Shown piece by piece: positions 63,859-64,000 of a stretch of DNA of 64,000 nucleotides. The position numbers were made by a program, and so were the translations under genes. A model generated the notes under the pieces. The model had not been told where the DNA came from. It worked only from the letters and a program-made list of their open reading frames with translations, and searched no databases. Numbering within the stretch: the stretch's first letter is position 1; every line of letters begins with the position of its first letter. Origin of the DNA: Arsukibacterium tuosuense (lineage in GTDB: Bacteria; Pseudomonadota; Gammaproteobacteria; Enterobacterales; Alteromonadaceae); the NCBI RefSeq assembly GCF_900215315.1, contig NZ_OBEB01000009.1, positions 106,002-170,001 on the forward strand, given 5' to 3'.

Positions 63859-64000
63859 ATGGTTAAGCCTCTCGGGCAATTAGTATGAGTTAGCTTAACG
63901 TGTCGCCACGCTTCCACACCTCACCTATCAACGTTGTGGTCTCCAACGACCCTTTAGTAGACTCGAAGTCTAAGGGATGACTCATCTTGTGGCCGGCTTC
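63859..64000 (-). rRNA. rrl: 23S ribosomal RNA, 3' end (cut by window edge)
   Basis: The complement of GGTTAAGCCTCTCGGGCAAT is the conserved 3' end of gammaproteobacterial 23S RNA, and the next block (ATTAGTATGAGTTAGCTTAACG, in part) follows the E. coli sequence with substitutions. About 140 bases are present; the rest, and the 16S gene, lie to the right. Confidence 0.93.

Overview
The window looks like chromosome of a free-living, aquatic, aerobic gammaproteobacterium of the Alteromonadales/Chromatiaceae type (Rheinheimera, Arsukibacterium or Alishewanella would fit). The reasons are the conserved dapF-DUF484-xerC-yigB-uvrD and hemCDXY blocks, FadM, TmcA, UbiD/Fre and PEP carboxylase close to their gammaproteobacterial relatives, together with TonB-dependent receptors, a GlyGly-CTERM protein and a NavAb-type sodium channel. 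The genus is an inference. No phage, IS element, CRISPR array or tRNA was seen.

1-11 kb: the 5' end of a cytidine deaminase gene, then a methionine-salvage region in two blocks. Block one is an omega-amidase/methionine-aminotransferase pair divergent from mtnB-mtnC-mtnD. Block two is divergent mtnA and mtnK. Together they encode every step from methylthioribose to methionine; the MTA nucleosidase is not in the window. Four tandem MetJ-like boxes lie between the divergent genes of block one. Between the blocks sit a LysR regulator, a small secreted helical-repeat protein and a membrane-anchored S41 protease.

11-17 kb: a five-gene operon for a MacB-like ABC system with one ATPase, three different periplasmic adaptors (two of them lipoproteins) and one permease, followed by a sialidase-like beta-propeller protein. 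17-26 kb: a DsbD/ScsB-like reductase with a redoxin, a TonB-dependent receptor, threonine aldolase, an exported MsrA-thioredoxin-MsrB fusion and a BON-MscS channel. 26-37 kb: ppc, a VC0807-like membrane protein, a voltage-gated sodium channel, a membrane protein whose start codon seems to be lost, metC with MetJ boxes inside its promoter, a second TonB receptor, an EAL phosphodiesterase and a class II aldolase-like protein.

37-46 kb: ubiD-ferredoxin-fre, two TonB-related orphan proteins, fadM, and two paralogous exported cyanophycinase-like peptidases. 46-51 kb: a tightly coupled minus-strand operon cyaY-esterase-hemC-hemD-hemX-hemY-DNA glycosylase. 51-62 kb: lptM-lysA-dapF-DUF484-xerC-(M14 carboxypeptidase)-yigB, then uvrD-tmcA and an unknown secreted protein. 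63-64 kb: the 3' end of a minus-strand rRNA operon (23S end, 5S, terminator), flanked by a run of short perfect hairpins.

The most interesting items are the three-adaptor ABC cassette, the MsrA-Trx-MsrB fusion, the paired cyanophycinase-like proteins with their TonB-like neighbours, the MetJ operators, and the hairpin array around the rRNA terminator.
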